Assembly: GCA_007449985.2 (NCBI GenBank)
Contig: VIIQ02000703.1
Span: 62,001 to 126,000 of the forward strand
Length of the DNA stretch: 64,000 bases
Direction of reading: 5' to 3'
DNA from: Desmodesmus armatus
Taxonomy: Eukaryota > Chlorophyta > Chlorophyceae > Sphaeropleales > Scenedesmaceae
The notes under the pieces are model-generated. The model saw only the letters and a list, made by a program, of their open reading frames with translations. It made no database searches and had not been told where the DNA came from. The position numbers and the translations under genes were made by a program. Positions 1 through 12,555 of this stretch are shown here, in pieces. Numbering within the stretch: the stretch's first letter is position 1; each line of letters starts with the position of its first letter.

Positions 1-1000
1 CATAAATGTAGATGGCGGTAGTCCAAACAAAGATTGCCAAATCCATCAGGGGAGTAACAGACTGTCATGCCCGTTTGGGCAGCATACTGGTGACCGGGCT
101 GCAGGGGGGTTGGACTTGGTGGACTGTTGGCCAGCACAAGTGGATCACTGAGACAAGTCCACAGCCGCTACAAGCACAGGTGGGCCACGAGCTCCACGGG
201 CTCCAGCAGGCAAGGCACACATATGTGCCAGTGACTTGCAGCAACCAGGGCCCCAACACAACGCCCAATGGGCCTAAGAACATGTACACAGTACGTATTG
301 AGACGGTGACCGTTGCACTGCACTGGACTGACAAGAGGTGGCTGCACCGAGCTGGGTATCACTCAATACACAGACAACAAACAGTCATTGTACTTCCAGG
401 ATGCACCCCAAGTGTGTTGGTTGCTCAAGCACTCTATCTCGGTCCTCCGGTTTGCCTCTGTCATTCTCAAAGACGTTTGCCCAGCAGGTCAAGCAACCTG
501 TCTGACAGCAGCACACCAGATGGCTCACAACGCATCACACACATCTCTGGAGCCACCATGTTGATTGTGCGCCTTATGCTGTAGCCACTGGTGGAGCAGA
601 CCAGTGCGCCAACGCCTGGAGGCACGGAATGAACCGACAACGGTGGCCACAGCACCACCATGCGTGGTGCCGACAGCACACATGCACCTACACAAACCAC
701 CCAAAGCAGTGTTTGCAGGACATGTCACAGGCTGGCTACAACAACAGCACAGCGGCTCGTGCCACATCACCAGATGCGGCAGTTTTCGGCGCTGCGCTCA
801 GTCTTGAGCTGCAACAACTTGGGCGTGCTCAGCCATTCACACACATCGTTGTCCTCATCTCTAGCTGCACTGCTGCAGATGTAGCACGTTCACCCCTTCA
901 ATGGCAGGCATGCACTGCATGAACGATTCTGGCAGTCAGAGCTGTTGCACTCTGCTACTGGCCCCTGCCACTGAGTGCAACTTCATAAGACCACGCTCTG
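1..1000. other. no gene recognised; flank of the inverted bromodomain copy
   Basis: The open frames here have no family resemblance that I can see, no convincing splice structure and no repeats. On the minus strand this stretch lies downstream of the inverted bromodomain-gene copy and could hold its diverged 3' exons, but I could not align any of them to exons 8-11 of the full gene. Confidence 0.4.
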
Positions 1001-1009
1001 GCCCTAGCT

Positions 1010-3130
1010 TGTAGCGTCCGCCCTGCCTATGCCTGCTGCCACCTCGAGCTGCTGCTCCACCGGCAAGAGCGTCACTTGTCGGCTCGGCTGCCGTGCTGCG
1101 CTGCACAACCTTGCCCTGCTTGACGTGATTCACCTGCATGTGCAACAAGCAGGCAACAGTTGCTGTCACAGCACCGATGCACAGCTGGCATGCGCATTTG
1201 TGAGCAGTACAAATCATGGTGGAGCCCACATGTCGGCTGGTGTACATCACCCACACAACTGGTTGACAAATCAAGTAGATGTAGTGATGGTAGTGGAGGC
1301 ATGTGTTCATGTTGGTAAAGGCCTGCGGCTGTCACAACACGTCGCGTGTGTGCTCACGTATCTCAGGCTGTATCTGAAGATCACGTCTGCCTCCTTGTGT
1401 GGCTTGGTGTTGGGGTGATGGTACACCTTGGCGTTGGCACACATCTGGATGATGTCAGCCTGCATATGGTGCGCCAGCACAGTACAGCTTAGTAATCCAG
1501 GAGGTACAGTACAAAATGGGATAGCATCTCATCCTTGACAGACTTGAACATGCTACCTACATTTGTCAATCCAAATAGTGCCGTACATTCACGCACTGAC
1601 AGCTCTCTTGCTACACCGCCGTTTGGTTGCCGTCAATTGAGACCTCAGGTCTCGTGCTGTCAGCAGCACGGCAACCAAGCAGCAGCCACACCCACCAAGA
1701 ACTCGCTCCAGAAGGTATAGCTGCCGCCCTCCACCTTGGCCCGCATGGCTGACAGGTCCATGGGGTTTTTGATGATGCTGGAGTACCCAGGGGCCTATAC
1801 AGCACCAACAGCAGTCCGCAGAGCTTGGTTGAGGATCCTCACAAACTCACAGCCCCTTGCTGCATCGGCCAATCTGTGCGGCGCAAATGCAACACAAGCA
1901 TTTTGAGCACTTAACCCAGTAGTACCGGTACCCTGTGTGCCCTGAGTGGCGCTGGCCACTACAGCATGCCTGACCGTCAACCAGGCTGTCGTGCAAATCA
2001 GGGGCCCTGCATGCGCCATGCATAAAACCATGCGTGCGGTGACCCAGCAGTTTCTAAGGTGCACCATGCATGCGTGACACACCTGGTCGTCTGTGACAGG
2101 CTTGCCAAAGAACCTGTACTTGTCTCGCTTGTCTACAGCGGCCAGCAGCTTGGTGAGCAGCTCACGAGTGGGCGGGTGGGTCTGCTCAACATACTCCACC
2201 TGGCGGCAAACAGCAACGCAGCAGCTGCTAAGTAGCCACAACACTTGTTGATGCTGTCTATTTGACTCCAAGACACTGCCTGGCACTCAACCATCACCCA
2301 AGCAAGCTGGGCTCTGTGCTGCACTGCAGCCGGCAGTTCTCCTGCCAAAAGGCACTCCATGGTGGGGTCACTGTTGGTGCTGGCGTACTGTCAACTGCTA
2401 CAGCCAGCAGCTCGCGCTCGACCCCTGCCCTTTCGAGTCAGCACAACACCCATGAGGGCTGCCCAGGCAGCATGACACTCACCTGACAGTGCAGCTCAGT
2501 CAGCACTTGCTCCATAGTCCTGTGCTGGTGCTGAGCACCACGAAGCCCACACCATCCACCCCCATGCACTGCTGCACGAAACTTTGCTGGCGCTACCATG
2601 TCTCTGTTTATGTCATTGCTGGCAGGTGGGGACCAGCCTGCCCTTTCGAGTCAGCACAACACCCACAAGAGCTGTCCAGGCAGCACGGCATCCACCCCCA
2701 TGCACTGCTGCACGACACTTGACGGGCGCTACCATGTCTCTGGTTATGTCATTGCTGGCAGGTGGGGACCAGCCTGCCCTTCAAGTCAGCACAACACCCA
2801 CAAGAGCTGTGCATGCAGCGCAACACCCACCTGACAGTGCAGCTCAGCCAGCACCTGCCCCATACTCCTGCGCTGGTGCTGAGCAGCACGTTGCCTGAAC
2901 CCTGCATATGGCTTCACAATACCTGCACCCCTCACCCCCAGGCACTGCTGTGGGAAGCCCTGCTGGAGCCCTGTTGGAGCCACCATGTCTGTTTCCATGT
3001 CACTGCTTGCAGGTGGCAACCAGCCTGGTAGGACCTCTACTTTCAGGGAGAGTTGGTCCAAGCCTTGGCCCACTGCTGCAACTGAGTACTGCGCTGCTGC
3101 GCCCTTTGCAGCACGCACCGCCATGTGGAC
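1010..3130 (-). pseudogene. partial inverted copy of the bromodomain gene (paralogue or pseudogene)
   Basis: Read on the minus strand, this region reproduces, in order, several exons of the + strand gene at 3809-9942. They are a piece of exon 3 (about 3040-3130), the exon 3 end ending AELHCQ (about 2845-2880, repeated near 2489-2545), the exon 4 equivalent [15 protein letters not shown] (about 2080-2200), the exon 5 equivalent [17 protein letters not shown] (about 1710-1800), the exon 6 equivalent (about 1350-1470) and the exon 7 start VKQGK (about 1010-1140). Splice sites and frames of the central exons look intact. The acetyl-lysine-binding Asn of the bromodomain is His here (AKVYHHPNT against AKVYNHPNT). 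Equivalents of exons 1, 2 and 8-11 were not found. It could be a diverged paralogue with unrecognised ends; loss of the key Asn and of both ends favours a pseudogene. Confidence 0.7.
2440..3030. repeat. tandem repeat of about 133 bp inside the inverted copy
   Basis: A block containing GCTGGCAGGTGGGGACCAGC, followed by a run starting GTCAGCACAACACCCAC, recurs near 2598 and 2731 (period about 133 bp). More diverged copies lie near 2440 and 2987. In the inverted bromodomain copy this falls in the intron between the exon 3 and exon 4 equivalents, so the exon 3 tail there is also duplicated. Confidence 0.65.
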
Positions 3131-3808
3131 AGCCTGAGCAGCAACGACAGGAGTGAGAAAGACGTCAGGTTATAGGCAGGTGAGCAGTAAACAGCCAGCA
3201 GACAGGCAGCAGACAGGCAGCTGGATGCAACGCGCCAGCCTGACAAATGTACTGTCAGTACAGGATGTACAAGCTGCATGCCACTGTGGACCTGCTGGCA
3301 AGGATGTTCGAATGATCAGCTCCAAATTCACTGTATGTAGGGGACCACCCACCTTCTCCATGCTTGCGCCTGATTTGGGAGCTGTGCAGACGGGTGTGGC
3401 CTGCTGTGACAAGGCTTTCTGGTTGTTACTTGGACTGTTCCAACATCATGCACAAGTCTTGAATGTTTGGGCTTATGTTTAGGGAAGTCTCACAAACCGT
3501 TGGAGCGCTTGGGGCCTACCAAGGTTTCAAGGATCTCAAATCCAGTTGAATGCAATGCAGGCGCTTCCACCCACGTTCAATGTGCAACTACTTGGACTCC
3601 TGAAGTATAGAACACATTCACATACAACACTCGTCATACTTGCTCAGCACAAGCCTGCTGTGGTTGCGGAGGTGGCACTGCTCGGCACTGTGCTGTTCGC
3701 GTAGGCAGCCAGTGTAAAGCATGGATCTGACCATGTAATGATTCCATCGGCTGCCCATCAAAGCCGCAGCTGTGATTGAGCGTGCCCAGTGGTGCAGCAG
3801 CAGAAGCC
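3131..3808. other. upstream region of the bromodomain gene
   Basis: No gene or clear repeat is seen. It lies between the inverted bromodomain-gene copy (-) and the start of the full gene (+), so it holds the presumed promoter and 5' UTR of the latter. I could not identify a specific promoter motif. Confidence 0.4.
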
Positions 3809-6800
3809 ATGTCCTCAGGGCCAAAGCTGACGCTGAAGAAGCTCACGCTAAAGAAGACCCCATCGCAGCAGGCTGTGCAACCCAGCAATGGTGTTCAGTC
3901 ATCCGGCAGCGGTGAACAGCTTGCCAGGGCCCCATTGTCTTCGGCCACACCCCCTGTGCCTTCAACAGCAGTAGCTGCCCGGGCAGCTGCCCCTGGCAGC
4001 GCACCACGCAGGCTAGGCCTCACCCTGAAGGGTGCAGCGCGGTCCAGCACGCCTCAGGCCCCTGCATCCACCCCTGCAGCCCCCAGGCTCAGCTTGAAAG
4101 GTGCAGGCAGCAGTGGCAGCCATGCAGCGCCTGCAGCAGCAACCCCGCAGCAAGCTGCTGTGCCAGCATCCCCAGCACCAGCCTCAGCACCTCGCAGGCT
4201 GGCGCTTAAGGGTCAGAGCAGCAAGCCGCCAGCATCAGCAGCAGCCACTCCTGCAACCCCAGCGCCACCAGCAGCAGCAGCAACACCCGCCGCACCCAGG
4301 ACAGCCCCTCCAGCAGTGGGTGGTGCCGGTGGTGCTGCAGGAGGCTTTGCCACACCGCGGCCTGCAGCTGCTGCTGGTGGAACTGCAGCCCGAGCTGCCA
4401 GCACGACACCTGCTAGTGCAGCAGGCTCAGCACAGCCAGCCAAGAAGTTTGGCATCAAGCTCAAGGGCTCTGGCAGCACTCCTGCAGGTCCAGCACGGCT
4501 GGCATCTGCCACTCCAGGCAGTGTGCCGCGTCCTGCAGCAACGCCAGGCAGCAGCCCTGCAGCAGCAAACGGCTCAGCACAAGTCAAGCCGCGCATTACC
4601 CTCAACAAGTCGCGGGGCAGGCAGAATTCCATGGGGCTCTCGCAGCAGCACTCCATGCAGTCACAGCACAGCATGCAGCCGGCTGCAGGACACCCGCCGC
4701 TGCAGCCAGTGGCATACAAGCAGGAGGCCTACAAGCAGGAGCAGGAGGCAGCAGCAGCAGCACAGCAAGCAAGCCACTACGGCCACTCGGACTACTACAG
4801 CAGCCAGGGCATGCAGGGGTATGATGCTAGCCATGCAGCGGCAAGCTATGGTGGCATGCATGGCTCCGGCTATGCGGGCCATGACTACGGCAGCGCAGCA
4901 GGAGGGCTGGACCATATGGCAGCAGCGGCAGCCGGATCAGACCCTGCAGCAGCAGCGGGAGCAGGCGGCATGTATGGCAGCGGTACTGACTACACCCATG
5001 CTGCAGCAGCACACGGCAGCACGGACCCTACAGCAGCTGCTGCAGGCATGTATGGCGCCGAGCACATGTACGGCATGCATGGGTACGACGCAGCTGCCGC
5101 GGCCGCCACAGCTGTCGTGGACTACAGCGGGCAGGCCTACTACCAACCGCAGCAGAAGAAGGGGCAGAAGCGCGGCCGCGCCAGCGCCCCTGCACGTCCT
5201 GCCGCAGCGCCCGTGTCTGCAGAACCGCTGGGCCCCCGCGCCAAGCGGCCCAAGCCTGGCCAGTTCAGGGACACAGAGGAAGAGGATGCCGATGAGGTGA
5301 GTTTGCATTCGTGCTGATGGTGGTGGCACACAATGACGGGAGCTAGGGGCTTGCTGGCTAGTGCTCAGAACACGAGCATGTCGCCAATCTCTGCCCTGCA
5401 CAGAATGGGTTTGGCTGGGTTGTTGGAGACTCAACTTGTGCTTTCCTATGAGGCTACTATCCTTTTTTTCATGGCTGTTCACAGGGCTCTGTTGTTGCTA
5501 TCCCAGCACTCGTGTTTGCAGATGTCTGCGAACACGCTGTTTGGTTGTGTGCATGTTCCTGGCATGTTGATGATGTTCAATGGCTCGCATTACCTGTGCT
5601 GTCACCAGGATTTCAACCCCAAGGCTGAGCGTGCGCGCCTCATGAGCCGCGGCGGTGGTGGCAGCGGCGGCGTCGCCACAACACGTGTGAAATCCAAGGG
5701 CCCCAGCGGTGCCCGTGCTTCGGCCTCCTGGCAGCCAGCCCGTCCAGTAGCACCCGCAGTACGGCCTGCTGGCGGCAACAGGGCAGCAGCTGCGGCGAAA
5801 GCGGCTTCACGGGCTGCACATAACGCTGCGCAGCGTGTGCACCCCCACATGGCACCCCCTCAGAGGGCTGGTGGTGGGCACATGTCGGCTGTGGTGCCAA
5901 CGCACAGGTTGGTGTCTTGCTGGTGCCCTTTGCGAGCCTATTGTGCTGACTGCACTAGCTCGACCTGCTGTCTTGTCTCGATCTGCAGGCCATGCGAAGC
6001 TGCAACTGGTTCCTCAGGGTGTATATGCTTGTGTTTCCTGGTGCAAGAGGAAGCCATGCGCAGCCATTGGCAGCTCTGTGCAGGCTTCCCACTTCCGTCA
6101 GTTTGTTTGTGCAGATGGCACCACCAGACACTGTTTGTTTGTGGCTTGTACCCATGTATGTACCTATGTTTGGCATCGTGCCGCACTCTGCAGGCCCCGG
6201 CACGTGATGCCAGCAGGTGGTGGCGCAGCAGGTGGGCCCCGCAGCCCCGTGCTGGGTGAGGACGCACCCATGCCCAGCGGGGCAGAGCTTGCCGCGGCCT
6301 TTGCACGCAGCACAGCAGCGCAGGACGCTGAGGCGGCAGTGGGCCTGGGCCTTGAGCACCAAGGCAGCGATGCTATGGACGCAGCCGTCGCTGCCCCTGC
6401 AGCGGCGCCGGCAGCAGCGCCCAGGGGTGGGGGCCGTGGCCGTGGCGGTGCTGCGCACAACCGCAGGAGTGTCGAGCAGGTGCTGGCGGAGCTGCACTCA
6501 CAGGTGGGTGGTTTGCTGCATGCGCAGCTCTCGTGGGTATTGTGCTGCATGCGCAGCTCTCGTGCATGCAGCACGCACAGCGGATAGGCGGTGTGCTGCA
6601 CGCGCAGTGGGGGGTGTCGTGCTGCATGCACAGCTTGTGGGTGATGTGCTGCTTCCTTCAGCAGCAGGTTGGTGGGCTGGTTGTGTCCCTGGGCGACTTG
6701 GGGTGTGGAGCACCGGCTGCGTCTCTGCGGTCTGTCCAGGAAAAGGCGGCAGGCTGAAGCAGAATTTTTTGACACGGGTTTGTTGCTGAGGCTGTGCTTG

Positions 6801-9800
6801 TGGCGTCACGTTTGAGGTGCTTTCGTTGGCTTTCAAGCGACTGCGGCCGTTCCTGCTGTCTCAGGTTGAGTATGTTGAGGAGACTCACCCGCCCACTCGT
6901 GAGCTGCTCACCAAGCTGCTGGCGGCTGTAGACAAGCGAGACAAGTACAGGTTCTTTGGCAAGCCTGTCACAGACGACCAGGTGTGTTGGCATCTGTTTT
7001 GTCGGTGGTGTGGTGAGCAGAGGAAGGGGCATTGCATTGTGGGTTGTGCTGTGCTACACAAGTGGCTGTGTTTACAGCTGCGAGAGCCCGTTGACACCCA
7101 GTCAGGCGCTTGTTGGTGGGTGGGTGGGTTGGAGGGCAGAGCAACGCGTAAATCCAGTTCCTAGCTTTGTGTATGGACCGTGCTGCTGTGTGTGTGACAG
7201 ATTGATCAGTGCACACACACGGTGCGTGCGTGCGTGAATAGGCTTGCTTTTTGTGTATCATCTCTACAGCTCCATCGCCACAGCTCTGCGGATTGCTGTT
7301 GTTGCTGTATAGGCCCCTGGGTACTCCAGCATCATCAAGAACCCCATGGACCTGTCAGCCATGAAGGCCAAGGTGGAGGGCGGCAGCTACACCACCTGGA
7401 GCGAGCTACTGGTGAGTGGGCGCTGCTGTGTGGTTGATATGCTCCTTGCAGCAGATCTGCTCCTTGCAGCAGATCTGCACAAGGACAGATACGCAGATGT
7501 TGATGGCCCCAGATCAGAACTGTTTCAGCAAGCCACTCAGCTGATTAGCATGCCACCCAACAGCATGATGGGAACTCGGCCAGGTGTGCTGCAGCGGTGC
7601 CAGGCCAGGAGTACATATGTAGCATTGGTTTTGAACTGTTCTGTACTTTGGGGCTTGCAACATGCTTGGAATGTGCTGTACTGCTTTGTTGTGCAGGCTG
7701 ACATCATCCAGATGTGTGCCAACGCCAAGGTGTACAACCACCCCAACACCAAGCCACACAAGGAGGCCGACGTGATCTTCAAGTACAGCATGAAATACGT
7801 GAGCACCAATGCTGCGCTTGTGGTAGCAGCTAGTCATGAACTGATATCTTTGTGCGACACATGCAGAGTTTTCATGCAACCCGTTGTTGGTTCGGCAGTC
7901 ATGTAGGTCAAGCACTTGCTGGCAACACTACGTCCCTACGATTTTTCCTTGCTGCCTTCACCCCCCCCCCCCCCCGACACTCTGCTCATGCAGATCAAGA
8001 GCTTCAAGCAGGGCAAGTTTGCGCTGCGCGGTGCAGTCGCCATGGCGGTCCGCAACGCCAGCAACCTCGACGGTGCAGCAGCAGCTGGCAGCGGCGGCGC
8101 CGCAGGCGCAGGCGGGGCGGATGCTACTGGGGATGCCAAGGGTGCAGCAGCACCCTCCGGCCCCATGACTCGCAATGCCAGGCGTGGCGGCAGGAGGTTC
8201 GTGACTATGATCCTACAAACAACTACACCAACTTAGCAGACCTTGTGATTTGTCACCGTGACATATCATCTCTGGGTTTGCATTTTCTTAGGCTTCCAAA
8301 GCTGCGGGTTGTTTAGTCGTAATGATACTATGAGTGGTTCAGGTTGCCCACAAGACATGTTTTTTGATGCAGGCCCAGGGAGGAGGAGGAGGGCCAGGTC
8401 AAGAACAAGCGGCAGCGAGGGGCGGCCAAGTTCAAGCCGCTGGCTGTGAGCAGCGACGTGCACTTTGCGTCGGCGACAGCAGATGGGGACAGCGTGCGCG
8501 AGTCGTTCAAGTGAGTCGAGCGCATTATGTGTGGCGCCGCAGTTAGCTCAGGCCGTTTCGTGTTATCCTCAGCCCTTCATATGTGTCCAGCGACTACAAT
8601 CGCATGATAGGGTGCAATTGGGTCTCTGCTGGGATGAGCTGGCGGCATCTGCAGTTTGATGGACCCAGCCTTAGCCAACGACGGCCAAACAGAAGAGTAA
8701 CTGCCAGCAGGGGGATCTGGCACAGGCAGACTGTGCTGGCAGCCGGTGACGGTCTGCATCGACCCAGCTCCTGCGTGCTGGTTATGGCCTTGTCATGATT
8801 GGATTTAGTTGCAGTCGCCCACAGCTGCGTCGTGAATTCACCAATGGCTGCTGGACTCATTGCTGTGACTGTCTGCGTTGTGGCGCAGGGGCCGGCCCAA
8901 GATGTACGCAGCACTGTGGGGTGGCCTGGCAGACGGGGCGTCGCCGGAGGGTGTGCCCTTTGGCGGCAGTGGCAAGCCCATCCTGCGCTGTGTGGCGGGG
9001 CACGCGGCCAACCTGCCGCCAGACACTTACCTCAACAGCCTCAGCAGGTAGGAGTATGGCGGGTACAGCACCATGAAAATTAAGACATGCATCCAGACAG
9101 ACTTGGCAGCCGGTTTCGGCATACGCCTGTTAGCAGCATGTGCATATCATGGTGCTGTTGCTGCCTGCACTCCCTTGGCATTGAAAACCCTATTGCTGCA
9201 CCTTTCACTACAGTGGCGAGCCTTCGGCCGACCTGGAATTTGACCACCTGCCGCCTGACACTTATCTGAGCAGCCTCAGCAGGTATCCTGTGGACACTTA
9301 CTGCTGTGTGGCTGTCACTTCTAGTTGGAATGCAGCTCGGGCCGCAGCTGTGTTTGGCAAGCAGTATGTGTTCATGCATGTGTAGATGGGCTGGGGGGCG
9401 GGGGAGGGGCATCGTCAATGTTGCTCATCTAATTTGGTCCTCGTCGTCGTGTTGTTGTCGCCTGCAGGTTTGTGTCGGGCGCTGGGTCTGCCGTGGAGCA
9501 GCTGGTCCTCAAGATGCTTGGTCCCGACCTGGGCTCCAAGCTCGTCCCCATCCCTGGTGTGACACCCACACAGCTCCCACAGCAGCCAGGGGGCCACGCA
9601 GCAGCAGGGCACAGGCTCCCACACCAGCAGCAGCAGCTGCCAGGGGTTGGAGCAGCAGCCGGACAGGGCCCTGTGCAGGCTAGGATGGGTGCTCAGGCCC
9701 ACGCCATGCCGCAGCAGCAGCAGCTGCAGCATGCTGGGCAGCAGCAGAGCTTGGCGGGGCTGTTTGGGGGTTTGACCCAAGCCCAGCTGGCGCAGCTGCA

Positions 9801-9942
9801 GCAGAATCAGCTGCAGCAGAACCAGCTGCAGCAGCTGAGGCAGCAGCAAGCGCAAGGCCAGCAGGGGATGCAGCAGCAGTTTGTGCCTGGGCCTGGCCTG
9901 TTGGCGCGTGCACCTGGGGCCATCCCGGCTCGCCAGCCATAG
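3809..9942 (+). CDS. BRD7/BRD9-type bromodomain protein, 11 exons, about 1152 aa
   Basis: Predicted exons: 3809-5296, 5609-5907, 6194-6503, 6865-6981, 7313-7411, 7697-7798, 7994-8196, 8373-8510, 8889-9047, 9214-9282, 9468-9942. All junctions are GT-AG and phases agree throughout. The first in-frame ATG (3809) was chosen as start. Residues 1-496 are Ala/Ser/Pro-rich with repeated [15 protein letters not shown] and IKLKG motifs. An acidic stretch (TEEEDADE) spans the exon 1/2 boundary. The bromodomain is about residues 700-805, with RFFGKPVTD, an [20 protein letters not shown] loop and the acetyl-lysine-binding Asn in VYN (about 785). The FFxxPVTD...APGY..II..PMD pattern is that of BRD7/BRD9 (SWI/SNF-associated). 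The C-terminus (about 994-1152) is Gln-rich. Exons 9 and 10 both end in near-identical LPPDTYL(N/S)SLSR, a small exon duplication. Probable role: chromatin reader in a nuclear remodelling complex (family inference). Confidence 0.88.
6504..6660 (+). repeat. short tandem repeats in bromodomain gene intron 3
   Basis: Several imperfect copies of TGCTGCATGCGCAGCTCTCG are arranged in tandem just after the exon 3 donor. The same type of sequence follows the equivalent exon in the inverted copy, so the repeat predates that duplication. Confidence 0.6.
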
Positions 9943-11050
9943 CACCCTTGTGCTTGGCACTTGCCAAAGTGTGAGGAAGCAAGCTGCCATGTACCTACCT
10001 ATTGAAGTCTCATGAGCGATGCGCTGATGCACTGGGTTTGCACCACTGCGGCTGAGCTTGGGGCATGTGATTGTTGTGTGTCGGCTGTATCTGGCTTTTG
10101 TTCAGTCTGTTGACCATGCGCAGTGTACATAAGCTGACAACCTACGCTTTCCTTGGCTGTTTTGAGTGGTGCGAGTCCAGCGCCTTGGGTACATATCAGC
10201 AATACAAGGTTTGAGGGAGGCGATGTGGCAGTTTGGAGTGGCTGGTTGCGCCTCAACCATCTTGCATTGCCTGCAGCACCTGGCACGCTGCTGTCTGCTG
10301 TGGCGAGATAAGCTTATTGAGATTATTGATGGCACCATGGTGCTTGGTATGCAGCAGGGTGTGGTGTGAGTCGGTTGTCAAGACTGCTGCAGGCGATTAA
10401 GCCAAACCGGTGTCACAGCAGTCTTCAGGAATCAGCAGTTGTGTTGATGATGACGTAATGTTACAGGTGCCATATCGCTCACCACTGCTGCAGCGCTGTG
10501 ATGCTGGGGCATGCCCATAGCAGGATTCAGTTGGCTTGTTGCAGTGCAGCAGCATCAGCCCTTGAATGGCTGCACTGCTTGCACTACACGTGCGGTGCCT
10601 GTGCTTCATGGCCTGGTCGCTGGAATGCGTCCTCGTCTGACACATATTGGGTGTTGTTGGTCTGCCCTTTCACAGCCGCCTGTTGGGGTATGTACTGGGC
10701 GGTTGCTTGGGTTTTGGGCATGAAGTTGCAGCAGCGGCACAGCTGAGCAGCGGCTGTGGGCATGAAGTTGAGTTGGAGTTCATTCCACCCCAGCTCACCT
10801 GCTGTTGTGGCACACGTGTGCTAGTGGTGTGAGCGGGCTTGCAGGTCTTTGGCCGCGTGGTGGTGGGGATCTCGCAGGTGGTGGCGTGCCACATACAGTA
10901 ACAAGCACCTGCAGCGCTCATTGACCAAGTCTGATTGACTGTGCCGCCTTGGGTTGGTAGAATGCTACTGGACAGCAACATGCATCAACAAGAGCTCGTG
11001 CAGGCAGATGCAACGTCAAGGCTGCCTTTTGCCTTCCGGGCCAAAACCAA
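9943..11050. other. 3' UTR and intergenic stretch, nothing else recognised
   Basis: This follows the stop of the bromodomain gene. No ORF with family resemblance, RNA gene or repeat was recognised up to the tRNA at 11051. A canonical algal TGTAA polyadenylation signal was not found close behind the stop codon. Confidence 0.45.
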
Positions 11051-11121
11051 GCCACCGAGCGGATTTGAACCGCTGTTACTGGATTCAGAGTCCAGGGTGA
11101 TGACCACTACACTACGGCGGC
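11051..11121 (-). tRNA. tRNA-Gln (anticodon CTG)
   Basis: On the minus strand this folds as a 71-nt cloverleaf. The acceptor arms are GCCGCCG and CGGTGGC (one G-T pair), the anticodon stem-loop is CTGGA-CTCTGAA-TCCAG giving CTG at 34-36, and the T arm contains GGTTCAAATCC. It has no intron. A TTTT run follows within about 10 nt as a likely Pol III terminator. Two identical copies lie at 25086 and 27026. It decodes CAG, the codon used for the poly-Gln tracts here. Confidence 0.95.
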
Positions 11122-11235
11122 AACTGGATGACAACCGCAGGAAAAATTGGGTATATGAACGTGCGTTTTTAGCAAGGTTTAAGGTCCGGGCCGGCAATTT
11201 CCGGCGGCGCGATTTCGACCCCTTCGATCCTGCCG

Positions 11236-11492
11236 TCCGTTTGCAGCGTAGCTGCTTGATCACGGTGTAACACTTGTAACACAATTCATCATCATCAACA
11301 TGCCGTGTAACACCTTCATTCATTCAAGCAACGTAGTTGCTTGAGAAACCCGTGTAACACCTTCATTCATTCAAACATGCCGTGTAACCCGTGTAACACC
11401 TTCATTCATTATCATCAACACTGGGGATGTGGTGAAGCTTGAGGCCCTCACTGTGTCGCTAGCTACCCAGTAGTTGCTTGAGAAACCCGTGT
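11236..11492 (+). mobile_element. cluster of very short, nested LINE 3' ends
   Basis: At least three short pieces, each a copy of the last 30-50 bp of LINE 3' ends, are stacked here. One carries hairpin GCAGCGTAGCTGC followed by GTGTAACAC and ATTCATCATCATC. Others carry hairpin GCAACGTAGTTGC, then GAGAAACCCGTGTAACACC and TTCATTCATT. The cluster starts about 115 bp upstream (relative to its transcription) of the tRNA-Gln gene and runs into the first unit of the 1160-bp array. Confidence 0.7.
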
Positions 11493-12555
11493 AATTGTGG
11501 GCCAATTGCCCGAGGTCACTCGGGTGCTTCGGCGGTGGTGGAAGCTGCGTGTGCCTAATGAGCACAAGGAGGCTGCATGGCGGCTCACCCTCGACGCGTT
11601 CCCTACGGCCCAGCGCATGCACACAGGCACCTCTTGTGTAGCATGTGGGGCTGCTGAGCCCGGTGTACAGCACCATTGTTGGGAGTGTCCTGTTGCAGGG
11701 GCGGTGCGGGCGGAGATTGAGGGGCAGTTGCGAGCTCACCGGGTGGGCGACGCCCCCCCTTGGTTGGCTGCTGACCGCGGCCTGCAGTGTGCAGCTTTGT
11801 GGATGGGGGTGAAACCTCATCCCCGGTTGCATCATATTGTGTGGGACATGGTGTGTCTGGCTGGCATCGGTGCTGTTGACTTCGGCCGCAGAGTGGCGTG
11901 GGCTGTGGCAGCAGAAGGTCCTGCGTTGCCTCTGCTGACGGTAGAGCGCATTGCAGGGCGTGCTGCTGTTGGGGAGTTTTGGCGCGTCTTGGCTGACTTT
12001 GCGGTTTCTGCAATCATCCCTAAGCGGGCGCAGGGGCTTGCGCTCACACAGCAGCCTTTCATTGCATGGCATGTGGTGCTGTCAGGAGGCAACGGTTTGC
12101 GGGTAGTTAGGCATTGAGCTTCTGCATGTGGTGACATGTGAGTTGCTGGCTGCTGTGTGACTTCTATCCTGCTGGCTTGTGAACAGTGCAGCGACTGGTG
12201 GTGTCGGTGAAGTTGCCCCCACGTGCGCCCACTGCAACATGTGGGAGTGTTTTGTGGCTCGCAGCTGTGTGTTCGCTGTTTTCTGTTCCGTCCGCCCTTT
12301 CTTGTCGCAACCCTGCAGGTGCGAGAAGCAGTGCCGTTGGCGCCATTCAGTCCTTCCAGTGTATTATATCTCTGTGTTCGCAATCTGGAAGCACACTGAG
12401 TGTGCGTGACAAGCTTTTGATGGTGGGGTTTGTCCGAACGGCCCCCTTCCGTGCTGGTTGTGTCCATCCGTGGCTGGGTTCAGTTGCAACGTAGTTGCTT
12501 GAGAAACCCGTGTAACACCTTCATTCATGGAAACCCGTGTAACACCTTCATTCAT
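11493..12555 (+). mobile_element. LINE family A 3' fragment, array unit 1 (5'-truncated)
   Basis: This is identical to units 2 and 3 from TTGTGGGCCAATTGCCCGAG onward but lacks their first ~100 bp. It contains the C-terminal end of a non-LTR reverse transcriptase ORF (11497-12117). The ORF has a CCHC zinc-binding motif, CVACGAAEPGVQHHCWEC (C-x2-C-x8-H-x4-C), as in the zf-RVT region downstream of LINE RT domains. A 3' UTR follows, ending in hairpin GCAACGTAGTTGC, then GTGTAACACC and (TTCA)n. The RT catalytic domain is absent, so it is not autonomous. Confidence 0.8.

Noticed and set aside
4101..5300. 399-codon Gln-rich frame overlapping exon 1 of the bromodomain gene
   Set aside because: It is a shifted frame of a GCA/CAG-rich exon; splicing and phases support the other frame.
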